A stretch of DNA of 64,000 nucleotides, from the NCBI RefSeq assembly GCF_032854445.1, contig NC_088295.1, positions 56,589,249-56,653,248 of the forward strand. Reading direction: 5' to 3'. Made by a program: the position numbers and the translations under genes. Of the stretch, positions 12,872 to 23,860 are shown one piece after another. Below the pieces are notes generated by a model. The model was not told where the DNA came from and ran no database searches. It worked only from the letters and a program-made list of their open reading frames with translations. The DNA is from Liolophura sinensis. Taxonomy: Eukaryota; Mollusca; Polyplacophora; Chitonida; Chitonidae. Positions within the stretch are counted from its first letter, which is position 1; every line of letters starts with the position of its first letter.

Positions 12872-13506
12872 GTGAGCGGCAGTTGGACTGAATACATTGA
12901 ACGTTTAGAACATTACTTCATTGCTAATGACATTGAAGATAAATGGAAAAAGAGTTTAATCCTCTTCAGTCTTTGTGGAGGAAGGACTTACAAACTCATA
13001 AGGAATTTAGTTGCACCTGAAAACCCTGACGAAAAACGTTCAACGAACTGGTGAAAATAGTGGGTGATCACAACGGCCCCCACCGTCAGCGTGCGTTCAG
13101 AGATACAAATTCAACAGTTCTGTAAGGGCTCCGGGTGAGTCAGGTGCTGTGCTTGTGTCCGAATTACGTCGATTTTTCTGAACATTGTGACTTTGGACGA
13201 TCTCTAGATGAAATGCTCTGAGATAGGCTCATATGTGGAGTGAAAGATGGCAGAATCCAAAGACGATTACCGTTCCAAAGAGCGTATGAAGTAGCTACAA
13301 CTATGGAACTAGCAGCTAAAACACCCAGGCCTTCAACACACTCAGCAATCAATACAAGCTGTAAAACCAGCAGACGTCAATAAACTTCAGGCCAAACCAT
13401 GTAAGACTTCGCTTACAGTATGCTCTCGCTGTACGGGAAATCTCGAGCCATCTACATGTCGTCATATCCATTCAACATGTGGTTTCTGTCAGGAAAGGGG
13501 ACACAT
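12872..13506 (+). pseudogene. Gypsy gag remnant with CCHC knuckle, broken
   Basis: Starts in frame as SGSWTEYIERLEHYF..., continuing through KSLILFSLCGG and a TYKLIRNLV motif. This is the pattern of the gag N-terminal region in K02A2.6-like Gypsy elements. The frame breaks near 13040. Further pieces follow in other frames: a DEML-stop-DRLICGVKDG segment near 13208-13250, RIQRRLPFQRAYEVA near 13255-13300, and a zinc knuckle CGFCQERGHIGRAY (about 13479-13520). In the knuckle the expected last cysteine is tyrosine. At least one frameshift and one in-frame stop make it a pseudogene. No initiator is certain, because the ATG at 12872 may not be the original start. Confidence 0.8.
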
Positions 13507-13724
13507 TGGCCGTGCCTATTGAAACAAACAACAACGAGGTAATAATTCTGGTCAAGCGAAATAAAGTCACCAAAGTCGTCAGGCCATAACAAAAATAAAT
13601 GGCGTCGAAAACCACAGCAAGCCAATCTTGTACAACGACAGGCCAAATCTGACGCGGACGTCTATAGTGTTTAGCCTTCAGCGTGATGGGAACAGGAAAC
13701 CATATCAGATTGCCTTGACACGTT

Positions 13725-14019
13725 ACTATTCAGTTAGAATTGGACACTGGTGCATCAATAACTGTGCTAGATGAAAAGACATACCACCAAAAACATTTGT
13801 TATGGCCTGACGAAACCCCAGAAATCCAAAGTTAAACTCAGGACCTACACAAGGAAGGAAATTCCTGTATTGGGGACAGTTATGCTTCCGGTATCAAACA
13901 GTGGACAATCCGCTAACCTCACAGCACTTGTCACCAAAGGCAACGGCCCTAACTTGCTAAGCAGATACTGGTTAAGTCAAATCAAATGGAACTGGAGAGA
14001 CATTTCCGAAATAAACTAA
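13725..14019 (+). pseudogene. Gypsy aspartic protease remnant
   Basis: The active-site motif LELDTGASITVL is encoded near 13737-13772. After a frame change, the stretch MKRHTTKNICYG...KLRTYTRKEIPVLG...NGPNLLSRYWLSQIKW runs from 13771 to 14019. DTGA is the retropepsin catalytic motif; the YTxExIxVxG and GPxLLxRxWL patterns are typical of the protease and its C-terminal flank in K02A2.6-like Gypsy elements. The motif and the downstream half are in different frames, so the protein is broken. A short piece just after 14040 (LDNYPDLFKE) is where protease normally leads into reverse transcriptase. Confidence 0.82.
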
Positions 14020-14084
14020 GTCTCCAAATCAGTTACAGTATGAGTTGTGTTGGACAACTATCCTGACCTATTCAAAGAGGACAT

Positions 14085-14320
14085 ACATGATCGACATGCT
14101 AAAACTCGCGCTATACTGGAAAACGACAGGGTTCTGTGGTCGCAAGTATGGCAGAGGGAAGACATGGATACCAGCAATTGTGCATAAAAGGACAGGACTT
14201 TGGTCTCATCATGTTCAAACACCACACGGACGAATCTGTCGTCGACACCAGGACCAGATTCGACTTCGCACTGATATCAGCGATGACAATGCTGTAGCCG
14301 TGAAGCATCAGCCATTCTAG
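14085..14320 (+). pseudogene. Gypsy integrase C-terminal fragment
   Basis: A piece DRHAKTR (14092-14112) is followed after a frame change by KYGRGKTWIPAIVHKRTG (from about 14142), then a WSHHVQTPHGR segment and RRHQDQIRLRT. This is the GPF/Y-like C-terminal module of Ty3/Gypsy integrases, which contacts DNA after the catalytic core. The core itself (HHCC finger and DDE) is missing, and only about 70 bp separate this piece from the protease-RT boundary. It continues for ~200 bp as a degraded acidic/Ser-Thr-rich tail before the 3' non-coding part. Confidence 0.82.
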
Positions 14321-14803
14321 GAGAATGTTCCAGATGTTGTTGAGAAATCGGTTTATACGTCCGTAACATCAACAGACATCGATATCAAGAATGGTAGTTC
14401 TCTTTGTAATAGCCACATGGAGACTAATAGTGTTCCAGAGACTACACCAATCTCTGAATCAGTGCAACCTACCTTCCAGAGGCAGAGTGAGCAAGGAGTG
14501 AATAGTGAAGCGTCATCCTTCACGTGTTAAACAGTCACCCTTTGATTTGAAAGGCTATGTTCAGTGACTTTTAATTCTTGAAGATGTTAAACTGTTCTTT
14601 TGGTGTTTGATTATGACTTACCTTATGTTTAAACTGACACTAATGACTGTGAAGAATTAATTTTGCCTGGGCATATTCCAAGTACAAACTGCACTGATGG
14701 ACATGTATATTATCTCCATATTATCATTTGTCATTGCTAATGTTTTATTCTTCCCATGTTACCATTTTCACTTAAATGTAATTCTTAAATAAAGGTGGAG
14801 GAC

Positions 14804-14949
14804 TGTAATATCGTTTATAAGCGCGTACGGCGCCACAATGTGCACATGTAATGGCTGCGCTCATATAGAACAACACTCGATCAATGCTCACTGTCAGTAC
14901 AAACTTCACTGTGCCGTTTACATGCGAAGCCTTGTATGACTTTATTACA
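14804..14949 (+). repeat. 3' LTR of the Gypsy element
   Basis: A 146-bp segment beginning tgtaatatcg and ending tttattaca (TG...CA). It directly follows a polypurine-like tract, aaaggtggaggac (14791-14803). Its last ~55 bp match the 5' LTR remnant with a gap of about 17 bp. The LTR is short for this superfamily, and no target-site duplication can be read because the 5' LTR has lost its outer part. Confidence 0.78.
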
Positions 14950-15906
14950 GATAAATTGTGCCTTCGTAGATTTGTGAATTGACATATCACATAGTACAAC
15001 TAGCTGTATGTAAGCTGATATGTAGAAGTGCCTGTCTTCGCCCGATACACGCACAGCTAGTGAGGTTTTAAAAGGAAACGATTATCAATCTCTACTGGTT
15101 TTAGATAACCGAGCGCGGCGCCACCTCTGGCTGTAAACAATTGTCCGTGGTTTGAATTTCTTGTGAATTTCAGTAACAAACTTCCGGCAGGGTTGTGTTC
15201 CGTACGGACAAAAGTTGTGAATTTCCGTTCTGAGTTGTGAAGACTCCATGTAAGTTAATATGGCCATAATGTGTCGAGATACGGAGGTGTAATAATACAA
15301 CTCCACACACCCATTTAACACAGCAGTCACCAGACTTGAACTTTTACGCCCTCAGGATGACAACTTTTATGGCTATATACAAGGTTACAGAATTGCCGCG
15401 TTGACTAATGGGGTTGAATTTCAGCAGGACATATAATCAATCTATAAATGATTATAGCTTAGCGCTGCGTCGGACATACACATAAATTGAGGAAGCCTTT
15501 GTCGACGGTTTTCCCTGTATCATTGAAAACTGGTCTTTTTTTTATTTTATTTATTTTTTTATTTATTATTTTTACATATATTTTCTTGTATATTTCTTTG
15601 GGAACTGATGTTTTGGAAGTTGTTCTGTTTGGAAATTTTGTTTGAACTATTACAGTTCGTCCTTTCATTGTATACGATTATACGAATGTTAGACTTCACA
15701 CTTAGATTTACAAGTACAAAACCGTTTGGCTTTTAGCGTAAAGCTAACCGTAAATCAGTAAAAGCATGTATTTCTATCAAAATAATAAGCCAAAATATGG
15801 TGAAACTAAGCATGGGGCAACAGAATGACATCATGCAAGAGTCTTCTCATCAAATGTCCTATCGACATGTATTCTGTTATAACGTAATGAGATCTACGTT
15901 CGATCT
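14950..15906. other. Unique DNA, nothing recognised
   Basis: Contains a T/A-rich tract (15535-15590). The open frames here are short and without motifs. Confidence 0.5.
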
Positions 15907-16392
15907 GAACAGCGTGACTGACCATTGAGACAAACGTGTTACCTGTATAAGCACACTTTCACAATGTTGAACAGCGTGACTGACCATTAAGACAAACGTG
16001 TTACCTGTATAAGCACATTTTCACAATGTTGAACAGCGTGACTGACCATTAAGACAAACGTGTTACCTGTATAAGCACACTTTCACACTGTTGAAGAACG
16101 TGACTGGCCATTAAGACAAACGTGCTACCTGTATAAGCACACTTTCACAATGTTGAAGAAGGTGACTGGCCATTACGACAAACGTGCTACCTGTGTAAGC
16201 ACACCTTCACAATGTTGAACAACATGACTGGCCATTAAGACAAACGTGCTACCTGTATAAGCACACTTTCACAATGTTGAAGAAGGTGACTGGCCATGAA
16301 GACAAACGTGCTACCTGCTTAAGCACACCTTCACAATGTTGAACAACAGGATTGGCCATTAAGACAAATTGCTACCTGTATAAACACACAGT
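15907..16392. repeat. 62-bp minisatellite, about 8 copies
   Basis: Units start near 15907, 15969, 16031, 16093, 16155, 16217, 16279 and 16340 with gaacarcgtgactgRccatt. They contain agacaaacgtgYtacctgta and end cactttcacaatgtt. The first three copies are nearly identical and the last is degraded. The period is not a multiple of 3 and no frame is maintained. Confidence 0.95.
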
Positions 16393-17609
16393 TCAACAAG
16401 GTGAACAAAGGTTGTTCAACGGTACAACATTGTACAGTATTGATTCAAGATAACCTGAATATATAGTTTAGATGATAATTATACATTCAAATTTGTTTTC
16501 TTCTTAGTATTTTAAACCAAAATATTTGCTGTTCAGCTTTATTGAAGCTAATACTGTCGTCCAGGTAATTGTCAATATTTCTTTTCTATTTTGTTGAAGG
16601 AAAGGGCAATCCACAAAGGGTTTGCTTTCTGACTGCATGCTGTACATATATCACTATATGGGCAATATCATGTACTTTAATAGTTACACTAGATCTGCAC
16701 TAGATGTCAAAGAATCAACTAACGCCTCATGATGAAAAGGAAGTGCAAAATTATTGCACCTCAAACTTCCCTGCACCCTTCAGTATAACTACGCACCCGA
16801 ATCTGAGTACACATTAGACGGCGCGACAGTCCAACATACAACCAAGGCTTTGATATTAAGGCCCATGATAATATTCATCACTTGAAACATCTGCCAGTCT
16901 CGACAAATTAGCTTATTGGCGTGTACCAACCTCAAAGATGTTATTTACACCACATCAGGGATCTCTTGTACAAAGTGATCGTAGGCCAAGTTGATCGTAA
17001 TTACCACGGCACTTCGCTGTATGCAGGTACTATAAATGCCACCCGCATACACCAGTCAGTCTTTTGCAAGTCATTGGTATAAAACTTGATAACCTAATCA
17101 ATTCATCCTCTCTTATAAATGTCAACCAACATCATCCAGAAAGCACAGTAAATAGACTTAAATCGACAGAACAAAATCCAAGAAAATTTGGTTCAGTACA
17201 TTCATGAAGCTATTTCATTTTTTAATGCAGACGTGTGTTTGATAGCAATGTCGGGCATATAAGCTTTCAACGGTGCCCTTTCGTGTAACCAATATGACAC
17301 GTGCAAGCGAAACATGAGAAAATGACGTTGATGAAAAGGTCCGTGGTTTTCTCCGCCACTCTGAATTCCTTCGTGCACCAATAATATACATTCAGCAAAG
17401 CCTGTTCATTTGTATGCTTAGCAATCTTTCATGTGACCGCCTCTTGTTTGGATACATTTGTCCACTCCTGCCAGAGTATTGTTTGTGGCGCGCATCATTC
17501 AGTTGAATGGAGTCGCCAATCACTTCAACCAAACAACCAGATTTTGATTTGTAAAACTTGTGTTTAAATTAATTTTTAATTCCTACTACATCTTTAGTCA
17601 ACCACTCTA
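16393..17609. other. Unique DNA, nothing recognised
   Basis: I see no motif-bearing frame, tRNA-like boxes or tandem repeat. Confidence 0.5.
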
Positions 17610-17776
17610 TGCATCTCCGGCCGTATGTGGGAAGGTCTGCCAGCAACCCGCGGATGGTCGTGAGTTTCCCCCGGGATGTGCCAGGTTTCCACCCACCATA
17701 ATGCTGGCCGCCGTCGTATAAGTGAAATATTCTTGAGTAAGGCGTAAAACACCAATCAAATAAATCAATAAATAAA
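17610..17776 (+). mobile_element. SINE family A, 5'-truncated
   Basis: Starts inside the body at catctccggccgtatgtggg and runs through ccaccataatgctggccgcc and gtcgtataagtgaaatattc. It ends in gtaaaacaccaatcaaataa with an AAAT-type tail. The tRNA-like head is missing, as expected for incomplete reverse transcription. Confidence 0.93.
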
Positions 17777-18895
17777 TTTGAGCAAAGAGATAAATTTCCA
17801 CTCCGAATGTGTACATATTGGCTACAGGCATGTATATGTATCTGAATTTGAAATAAACAAGTAATAAACAAAATAACAAAAATAAACAAAAATAACAAAA
17901 GTATACGCTTTCTTTCGACTGTTCACATGTCAGATGTTGCGCAATCAGCTAATAATTATAGCCTACGTGCCTTTTGGCATATTACCCATGGAATGTATAC
18001 AAATGAGTACCCTATATTAAAGTGTGTTATAACACGTGTGCGTGTGTATTCTTTCTACTTCAATGCAATTATGATATGCAATTCGAAGCCCTTTTTCCTA
18101 CAAAAAGGCTACAATAATTTATCAGGTGTGCTTATTTCCCGTGACATGAACTATAAGCCCTCGGATTTCTTTATCTACAGAAAAACCTGTAAAACGCTGT
18201 CTCATCCATTGCGTGACAAGTTCAACTAAACAGCGATCAAGCTTACATAGCGTCGTGGTTATGATGAACAATGATGCTATGAATTCCACGTATGTTTCAG
18301 GAATTTCACCTAACCTGAGAGTCAGATTTATTCAATGTTTTGTGCAGTAGTACTTTTTTTTTGGCCTATTCTATTCCGCTCTCACGTGTTTAGTAAGAGC
18401 GAAAGCGGTTTAGTAAATCAGTCAAATCTCGGACGAAATGTCGTAACATTCCAAGTATTCTGTCTACTATGTCTACCTCTGAATGGTTTCTCTATGTAAA
18501 TGTACCGAACTAAAGATCTAACATATCACCTCTGTCAAAGGCTCGTCACCTTGTAGGAAGACCCTTTAGCCTAAGGCGGTGTTGCCAGAAAAGGCTCATA
18601 CTCATTTCAGCGCATGCACCGCTCTTTACATAACTGCCGTCACTAGCCAAAATGGTACAGAAATCTTGAGCAAAGCTGAGGTCACTAGGGACACTTTGTA
18701 GGCAAGAAGTGATGTTAGAAAACCCCAAAACTCTCTTAACACATTGTGTCTAACAATACTTTATACACATGCATATACAGATAGAGAGATAGATAGTTTT
18801 CCGGTGGTTTCTTGTGTGTATCTGTTACTCACAGATTCCTCTAGTCACGAGCTATCGTTTGATACAGTTTGTAGTTGGGAATTTTGTATTTTTGA
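17777..18895. other. Unique DNA, nothing recognised
   Basis: A 100-codon open frame (17927-18229) has no recognisable domain and ordinary AT-rich composition. I do not call it a gene. Confidence 0.5.
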
Positions 18896-19252
18896 CGTTT
18901 TGGTGTATGACCGCGCGTGGCCTGTTGGCCAGCCTGCACGGCTTGGCCGGGGTGCCACTTTTCGTGGCCCTGTGTTGTCGTCCGATACATCTTATTCGTG
19001 TAGGGTGGCTTTCTGGGACTAGAGCTGGTTCAATTCTATTCTTTCCAGTTTTGCATAACAGGCACAAACCTATTGTGTGACTATTGCACCAGCTTGGTCT
19101 CTTCTGGCTCGAATTTCTGTTTGACCCGGAAACCAGTTGGAGGCCTTTCTTGTCTTTGTGCACGAAGGTTACTAGTAGGCTAGTGGTATAGTTCGGAGAC
19201 AAGTGCTTTAGGCCTGTCACCTGTGTGATGGTACCGACCATTTTAAGAGGGA

Positions 19253-19582
19253 TTGAACTCTGAAAAACAAATGTCTGAAATGCAAAAAGACGGTCACATG
19301 CAAAGAGATTGTCCTCAGCAGTATGTAGAGTCAGACATTGATCTTGATGACACGAATGAAGATAACAATGACGAAACTAAAACGAATAATGAAACAGATG
19401 ATGAAGATAATAATGAAAAGGAAGACGGTAATCAAGATGACTATGATAACGATAATGAAGAAAATCATGGAAAAGGAAAATCAGATAATGATAATAATGA
19501 AGACAATGATTGCGGAGCTAGGGACACGGACACTGAAATCGGATGGTGTCAGCTGACGACGTTAATCAAACAGCCAAAATAA
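19253..19582 (+). pseudogene. LINE ORF1 remnant: knuckle then acidic tail
   Basis: Around 19270-19315 the sequence encodes a CCHC zinc knuckle of form C-x2-C-x4-H-x4-C if one extra base is ignored. CLKCKK is in one frame and GHMQRDCP in the next, so the knuckle is frameshifted. Next comes an ~80-residue strongly acidic segment rich in Asp, Glu and Asn (for example DLDDTNEDNNDET), ending in a stop at 19580. Zinc knuckles in ORF1 bind element RNA. The acidic expansion is built from GAT/AAT/GAA codons and may have grown by slippage. Coding of ORF1 upstream of 19253 is not readable. Confidence 0.72.
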
Positions 19583-19845
19583 ACACACAGGGCACTGCAG
19601 CCCCTGTATTTTAGATGACCCGGAAGGTGACTCCGGTTTCTTACGGTTCACAGAGCCATTAGTGGCTAATCGCTTAAGCGCCCCCAATGAAACTCTCCCG
19701 GCTTACATCGGTGGTCGGGGCAAGGTGCTGGTGCCTGTCACCACTTCCACTGGGTGCATTACCGTACCATGCGTAAGGACTCCAAGATAAAGTCAAGAAG
19801 CAACGGCCAGTAATCTTGCAAAGTCCAAAAACCTTCAAAAGACAC

Positions 19846-20615
19846 AATGGGCTGTCACGCTCAATACACAGGGTTTGTTGACATACTGGAAGCAGTACTC
19901 CATAAATAAAACGTTTAAAGATCTGAATGTTGACGTTGCGTGTTTGCAGGAAACACATTTTACAGATAACCAGAACGTAGCTCGCCTCGAAAAATATACT
20001 GGGGGCAAAGTTTTTTCTTCCGTCGGTTCCAACCTTAGAGCCGGTACAGCCATCGTGAATATGGCTTCCTCTCTCACCTTTGGCTCAATTCTCTCCTCGA
20101 AAACTGGCCCTGATGGCAGTTGGGTCAAGGTCGAGACTGAGTATTCAGGGGAAGAGTTTAATTTTGTAAGCCTTCATGGACAGTCATATACTCCAGACCG
20201 ATCATCCAAAATCTCGACTCTTTGCTGCGGAGCGATAACGGCGAACATGTAATTATAACCGGCAATTTTAACTGCGCTTTAGACCCCTGTCTCGACCGAC
20301 CAAGCGCAGCGCAGTTTAGCAGGGACGTGTCTGTTGCCTCGCTGTCCAAGTTAATCCGGGACCACGGTCTCTCAGATCCTTTTCGTGTCCTCCATCCGGA
20401 TGCGGCGGAGTACACCTGGACGGCGCCAAAGGGTGCGTGGGCAAGTCGCATAGACAGAATCTACTGCAGCAAGGACCTACAGGGGCACGAACCGTCTGCA
20501 TTCTTGGGCCATTCTATGGTAGCAGCGTCGTTTGATTCCGCCGATTGGGTGGAAATGGGTTATGGGTACTGGAAGTTTAATTCACGACGACCTCATCCTA
20601 AAACAAATGCGTGAG
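19846..20615 (+). pseudogene. LINE ORF2 endonuclease domain, inactive
   Basis: The APE-like endonuclease begins near TLNTQGLLTYW and has ACLQETHF (QETH at 19947-19958). A frameshift near 20185-20225 separates the first half from a second half with GNFNC (20261-20275), YTW, SRIDRIY (20444-20464), LGHSMVAASF (from about 20504) and GYGYWKFN. Functional relatives have GDFN and SDH at two of these sites; here they read GNFN and GH. Catalytic acidic residues are therefore missing as well as the frame. The domain would nick target DNA to prime reverse transcription. The order and spacing fit L1/Tx1-type ORF2. Confidence 0.85.
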
Positions 20616-21125
20616 TTTCTGCCAGACTGGCTATCTCAAAAAAGGATTCGGAAAGTATCCTTGAGTTCTGGAAAGCGGGTAAATCCGGCATGAAGTTTGC
20701 CGCCATTGCCTTTAGCAAAATCAGGGCACATCGTTTTCGGCGAGCCAAACGAAAACTAGAGAAATAACACCACCAGGTCGCCCGGAGGCTTAGCAATGGG
20801 GAAGTCCATTTGGTAGAACTTAAGGAGCGCCCGAAACGGAAGGTTAGGGCCAACGAACAAAAGTCTTGCAAGGCGGCTGGTAGCCGAAAGCGAGTGTCAT
20901 GCGTTACTTCTGCTCTTTAGAGAAAGCTCGAGGGGTAGAAAAGTTGATTCGGGAGCTGGCAACTCCTGAAGGCCACGCGAACTCCACCAAAGAATTACTC
21001 GAGGCAACCAGTCTTTTATCAGATTATCTTCTCTTCTGAGGGTGTAGACCACGTGTCAAAGGAAGAGCCTTTGTCCAAGATTACGCAGACCCTGTCCTAT
21101 TAGGAAGCCTAAGTTTCTGAAGGCT
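20616..21125 (+). pseudogene. LINE ORF2 linker between endonuclease and RT
   Basis: No frame stays open here. Short pieces resemble the poorly conserved ORF2 linker. The composition remains GC-richer than the flanks, consistent with one continuous element. Confidence 0.55.
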
Positions 21126-22340
21126 TTCTGACGCTGAACGAGCTGCATAAGGCTGCAAAGTCTATGGCGCTCAACAAATCGCCTGTCATGGTTTGCCCGT
21201 CGATTTATTTCTGTCCTTCTGGAGGCAAATCGCGACCAGGAACTCACGGACACTATGGAACAGGCAGTCGCTCGTCTTATTCACAAGCGTGGTCCAAGAG
21301 AAGGTTTGAGAAACTGGCGTCCAATCTCTCTTCTGTGCGCAGACTACAAGATCATGGCTAAGGCGTTAACGCGCGAACTTGGCGCCGTTATGGAAATGGT
21401 GGTTCATAGCGACCAGACTTGTTCTGTCCCCGGCAGGTCGATCCTTACCAACACTTTCCTCGTGACGGATCTGGTCGAAATTGTGGAATCCCAGGAGATT
21501 CCTGCAGCAGTGGTCAGCTTGGATAACGAAAAGGCTTTTGATAGGCTGGAATGGCCTTTCATGCTTGACGTCCTGAAGCGTATGGGCTTCTGCCCCGGCT
21601 TGAATAAAGATGAATAGAGGCCGTCTACCGATATCCCGTCAGTGGAATGATGGTAAACGGGTTCGTGGGCAATCCCATTTACCTGGAACGTGGGGTCCGG
21701 CAGGGGTGTCCACTGTCGCCCCTTCTTTACGTGCTGTCCGCAGAAATTTTGGGGGCTGTCATCAGGTAGCCAGATTTCAAAGGCATCCAACTTTCATCCG
21801 TGGACGAGCCCGTGAAAATTTCCCAGCACGCGGACGGTGCATCCGTCTTTCCGGGCCACGAGGAGGATTTTCAAAAGTGACAGCCTATTCCGGACACTTA
21901 TGAGCGGGCATTAGGGGCTAGGGTTAACAAAGAAAAGTCCACCAGCCTATCTTTGGGGGACTTGGAAAGACAGAACTGATACGCCGCTCGGCATCAAATG
22001 GACCACCGAACCGATCAAACCTCTGGGGTCAAGCAGGGTCTAGGGAAGTGCGCCTTGCAGAATTGAGAAGAGCGGATCCAAAAGGTCAGCACGACTTTAA
22101 AAGGTCTCTCAGTATCATAGATCGTGTGTTGATGTTGAACTTTTTGGCAATGTCCAAACTGTGGTACGCAGGATCCGTGTTTGACTTACCAGCGGATAAG
22201 GAACGCACCTTGACCAACATGTGCCGGGAGTTTTGTGAGAGAGGAGGCCCCACGCATCTCCCACAAGATGTGCATGACTTCCCAAGAAACGCGATGGGCT
22301 CGGTTTGGTCGACGCGGCCAGTAAAGTTTTGGCGTTAAAT
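21126..22340 (+). pseudogene. LINE reverse transcriptase domain, inactive
   Basis: RT motifs occur in order over several frames: LNELHKAAKSMALNKSP; RNWRPISLLCADYKI (near 21309); DQTCSVPGRSI; VSLDNEKAFDRLEW (near 21513); QHADGASVF (near 21824); ARVNKEKSTSLSLG; WTTEPIKPLG; and MLNFLAMSKLWYAG (near 22132). The catalytic YADD box reads HADG (21827-21838), so the second essential aspartate is gone. Frameshifts occur near 21190, 21610-21680 and 22030, and there is a stop at about 21877. The domain normally copies LINE RNA at the nicked target. The fingers-palm-thumb order is intact, so decay is by point changes rather than rearrangement. Confidence 0.88.
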
Positions 22341-23260
22341 CTGTCCTGTCTGGAGCAGCTTATATCCAGCTCAGCGCGTTGGGCTCAAGTCGGTAGGCTT
22401 CTCATAAATTCTCGCTTGCGCCCCTTTTCGTGCAGGGACGTATTTCAGTTGCCGAGTATGCCGTCCCTTTTCCGGCCCCTTCCAAACTGGTGTAAGGATA
22501 CCTTTAAGTTTTTTTCACGTTGCTGGCAAGGTGCTCGAGCAGCCTTTGTATAGAAATGGCTTTATCCTGGACAAAAAGGCAAGCCTTTGTTGCCGGGTAA
22601 ATTGTCCGAAATGGACATTGCACGTGTCTCCAACATAGTAGAGCTGTCAAGTCGGGCTTGGTGGAGTGTGGACTCCGCTTCGCAGCTTGCAGTGAGAGAG
22701 TCTTTAGGGGTGCGTCATTTGGCCAACAAACGGGCGCCATTCTGAAAGGTTGGTTTCAGTTGCCAGGCGCCAACACGACCATTCAGCCGAGATTCCGTGT
22801 CAATGGTGAAGACGTGTCCAAGCTGTCCTCAAAGAAGTGGCGCTACATCATCACCAGTGAAAATACTGCAACTACTGCCGGCGTTCAGAAATGGGAGAAA
22901 TTGGGTAGGAGTCCCTCGTGGGAAAGGCAGTTCAGTAGTCTGTGGGCATCCAAGGTCGACAACAGAGCTAAAGAGACTGTTTGGCTGCTATGGCATAGAC
23001 AGTGGTGGGTCGGGTGGCGCTTAGCACGAGTGGGATCGACGACGTCCATGAACTGTCCCTTGTGATAGGGACAACCGGAGACAATAGAACATCTGGTTTG
23101 GCACTGTCCGGTGGTTTCGTACATGTGCAGGGCATTAGAGCAGGTAATTAGCGATATTCTGGGTTGGAGGTGGACCGGGAATCTGGAAGACGTGTTGTGG
23201 CTCGAGTTTCAGGAGGTTTCGGCCCTCTTTATACCCATGCTGAGAGAGATAATCTTTTGA
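22341..23260 (+). pseudogene. LINE ORF2 C-terminal region with Cys/His motif
   Basis: Fragments LALNLSCLEQLI, VGRLLINSRLRPFSCRDV, then GWFQLPGANTT and KKWRYIITSENTA run to a cysteine/histidine motif. Near 23052-23109 this reads CPL..., two in-frame stops, then QPETIEHLVWHCP. The CP...ETxEHLxxxCP pattern is the zinc-binding region found after RT in L1/Tx1-like and related LINEs. Two adjacent stops inside it (near 23061) and a break near 22553 confirm decay. The frame ends around 23260, just before the 3'UTR hairpin. Confidence 0.8.
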
Positions 23261-23285
23261 CGTGATCGACGTAATCGATCACGTC
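23259..23285 (+). other. Perfect 11-bp hairpin in the LINE 3'UTR
   Basis: gacgtgatcga, a 5-base loop (cgtaa), then tcgatcacgtc form a perfect stem. It sits about 130 bp before the A-rich end, where some LINEs carry an RNA stem-loop recognised by their reverse transcriptase. That function is inferred from position only. Confidence 0.7.
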
Positions 23286-23454
23286 TAGGTCTTGACTGTT
23301 GTGACGTTTAAGTCATATAACGATGAGCAGGTCTTGTCCACGGAATGTAGGTGGTTTTCTCCCATAGCCTACACTGCTGTGGTGTACTAAAAAAAATAAA
23401 GATTGATATACAGATAACGGTCATATTCTTCATCCATGCATCATCCTTTTCCGT

Positions 23455-23860
23455 AGAGAATGAAAGTTCGTATTTTATCTGCATGTAATCATTCACAGAA
23501 TCACAAACTTTGTATTTTATCTCCCTTTCTTCTTCAAAGTAACAGAAGATCAGCATTTTATCTTTCCCTGTCCTTTTTTTCATAATAAGGCGAGCTTTGT
23601 TTTTTTATTTTGTTTTTCTCCGTGTCAAACAAACACAAGCCGTTATATTTTCTCTTTCTGCATGTGTGTCCGTCATGGTAACACACGGTTTGTATTGTGT
23701 CTGCTTGTTATTCCATAGTAACACAATCTGTATTTGTATCTCTGAGTACCTTTCATAGTAACACAAGCTTTGTATTTTTATGTGTTCATTTCATTGTAAC
23801 ATCAGTTTTGTGTTTTTATTTGTCCCATTCATAGTAACATAAGTTTTGTGTCCTTTGTCA
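23455..23860. repeat. Degenerate ~52-bp minisatellite
   Basis: Recurring ccatagtaacacaagctttg + tattttatct motifs, spaced 45-60 bp and separated by T/C-rich filler (near 23495, 23675, 23730, 23755, 23795, 23835). It begins just beyond the LINE 3' end. Confidence 0.7.

Larger units (their letters stand above)
12756..14949 (+). mobile_element. Internally deleted Ty3/Gypsy retrotransposon
   Basis: The order is: a 5' LTR remnant, a primer-binding-like site, broken gag, a CCHC knuckle, an aspartic protease, then directly the integrase C-terminus, a polypurine tract and a 3' LTR. Reverse transcriptase, RNase H and the integrase core are absent, so this copy cannot move on its own. The gag and protease patterns resemble the K02A2.6-like group of invertebrate Gypsy elements (family knowledge; not searched). 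The total of ~2.2 kb compares with the usual 5 kb or more. Confidence 0.85.
18896..23400 (+). mobile_element. Degraded L1/Tx1-type LINE, about 4.5 kb
   Basis: A GC-richer block embedded in AT-rich DNA. It has a possible 5'UTR (about 18896-19200), an ORF1 remnant with a CCHC knuckle, an AP-like endonuclease, a reverse transcriptase, a C-terminal Cys/His region, a 3'UTR with a perfect hairpin, and an A-rich end near 23387-23400. The ORF2 motifs (QETH, GYGYWKFN, NWRPISLL, EKAFDR, LNFLAMSKLWY) are those of the L1/Tx1 group of non-LTR retrotransposons (family knowledge). Several frameshifts, stops and active-site changes show a dead copy. The 5' boundary is a guess from the base-composition change. 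Confidence 0.88.

Noticed and set aside
19674-20501. Minus-strand frames opposite the LINE (94-97 codons)
   Set aside because: They are shadows of the plus-strand endonuclease coding sequence.
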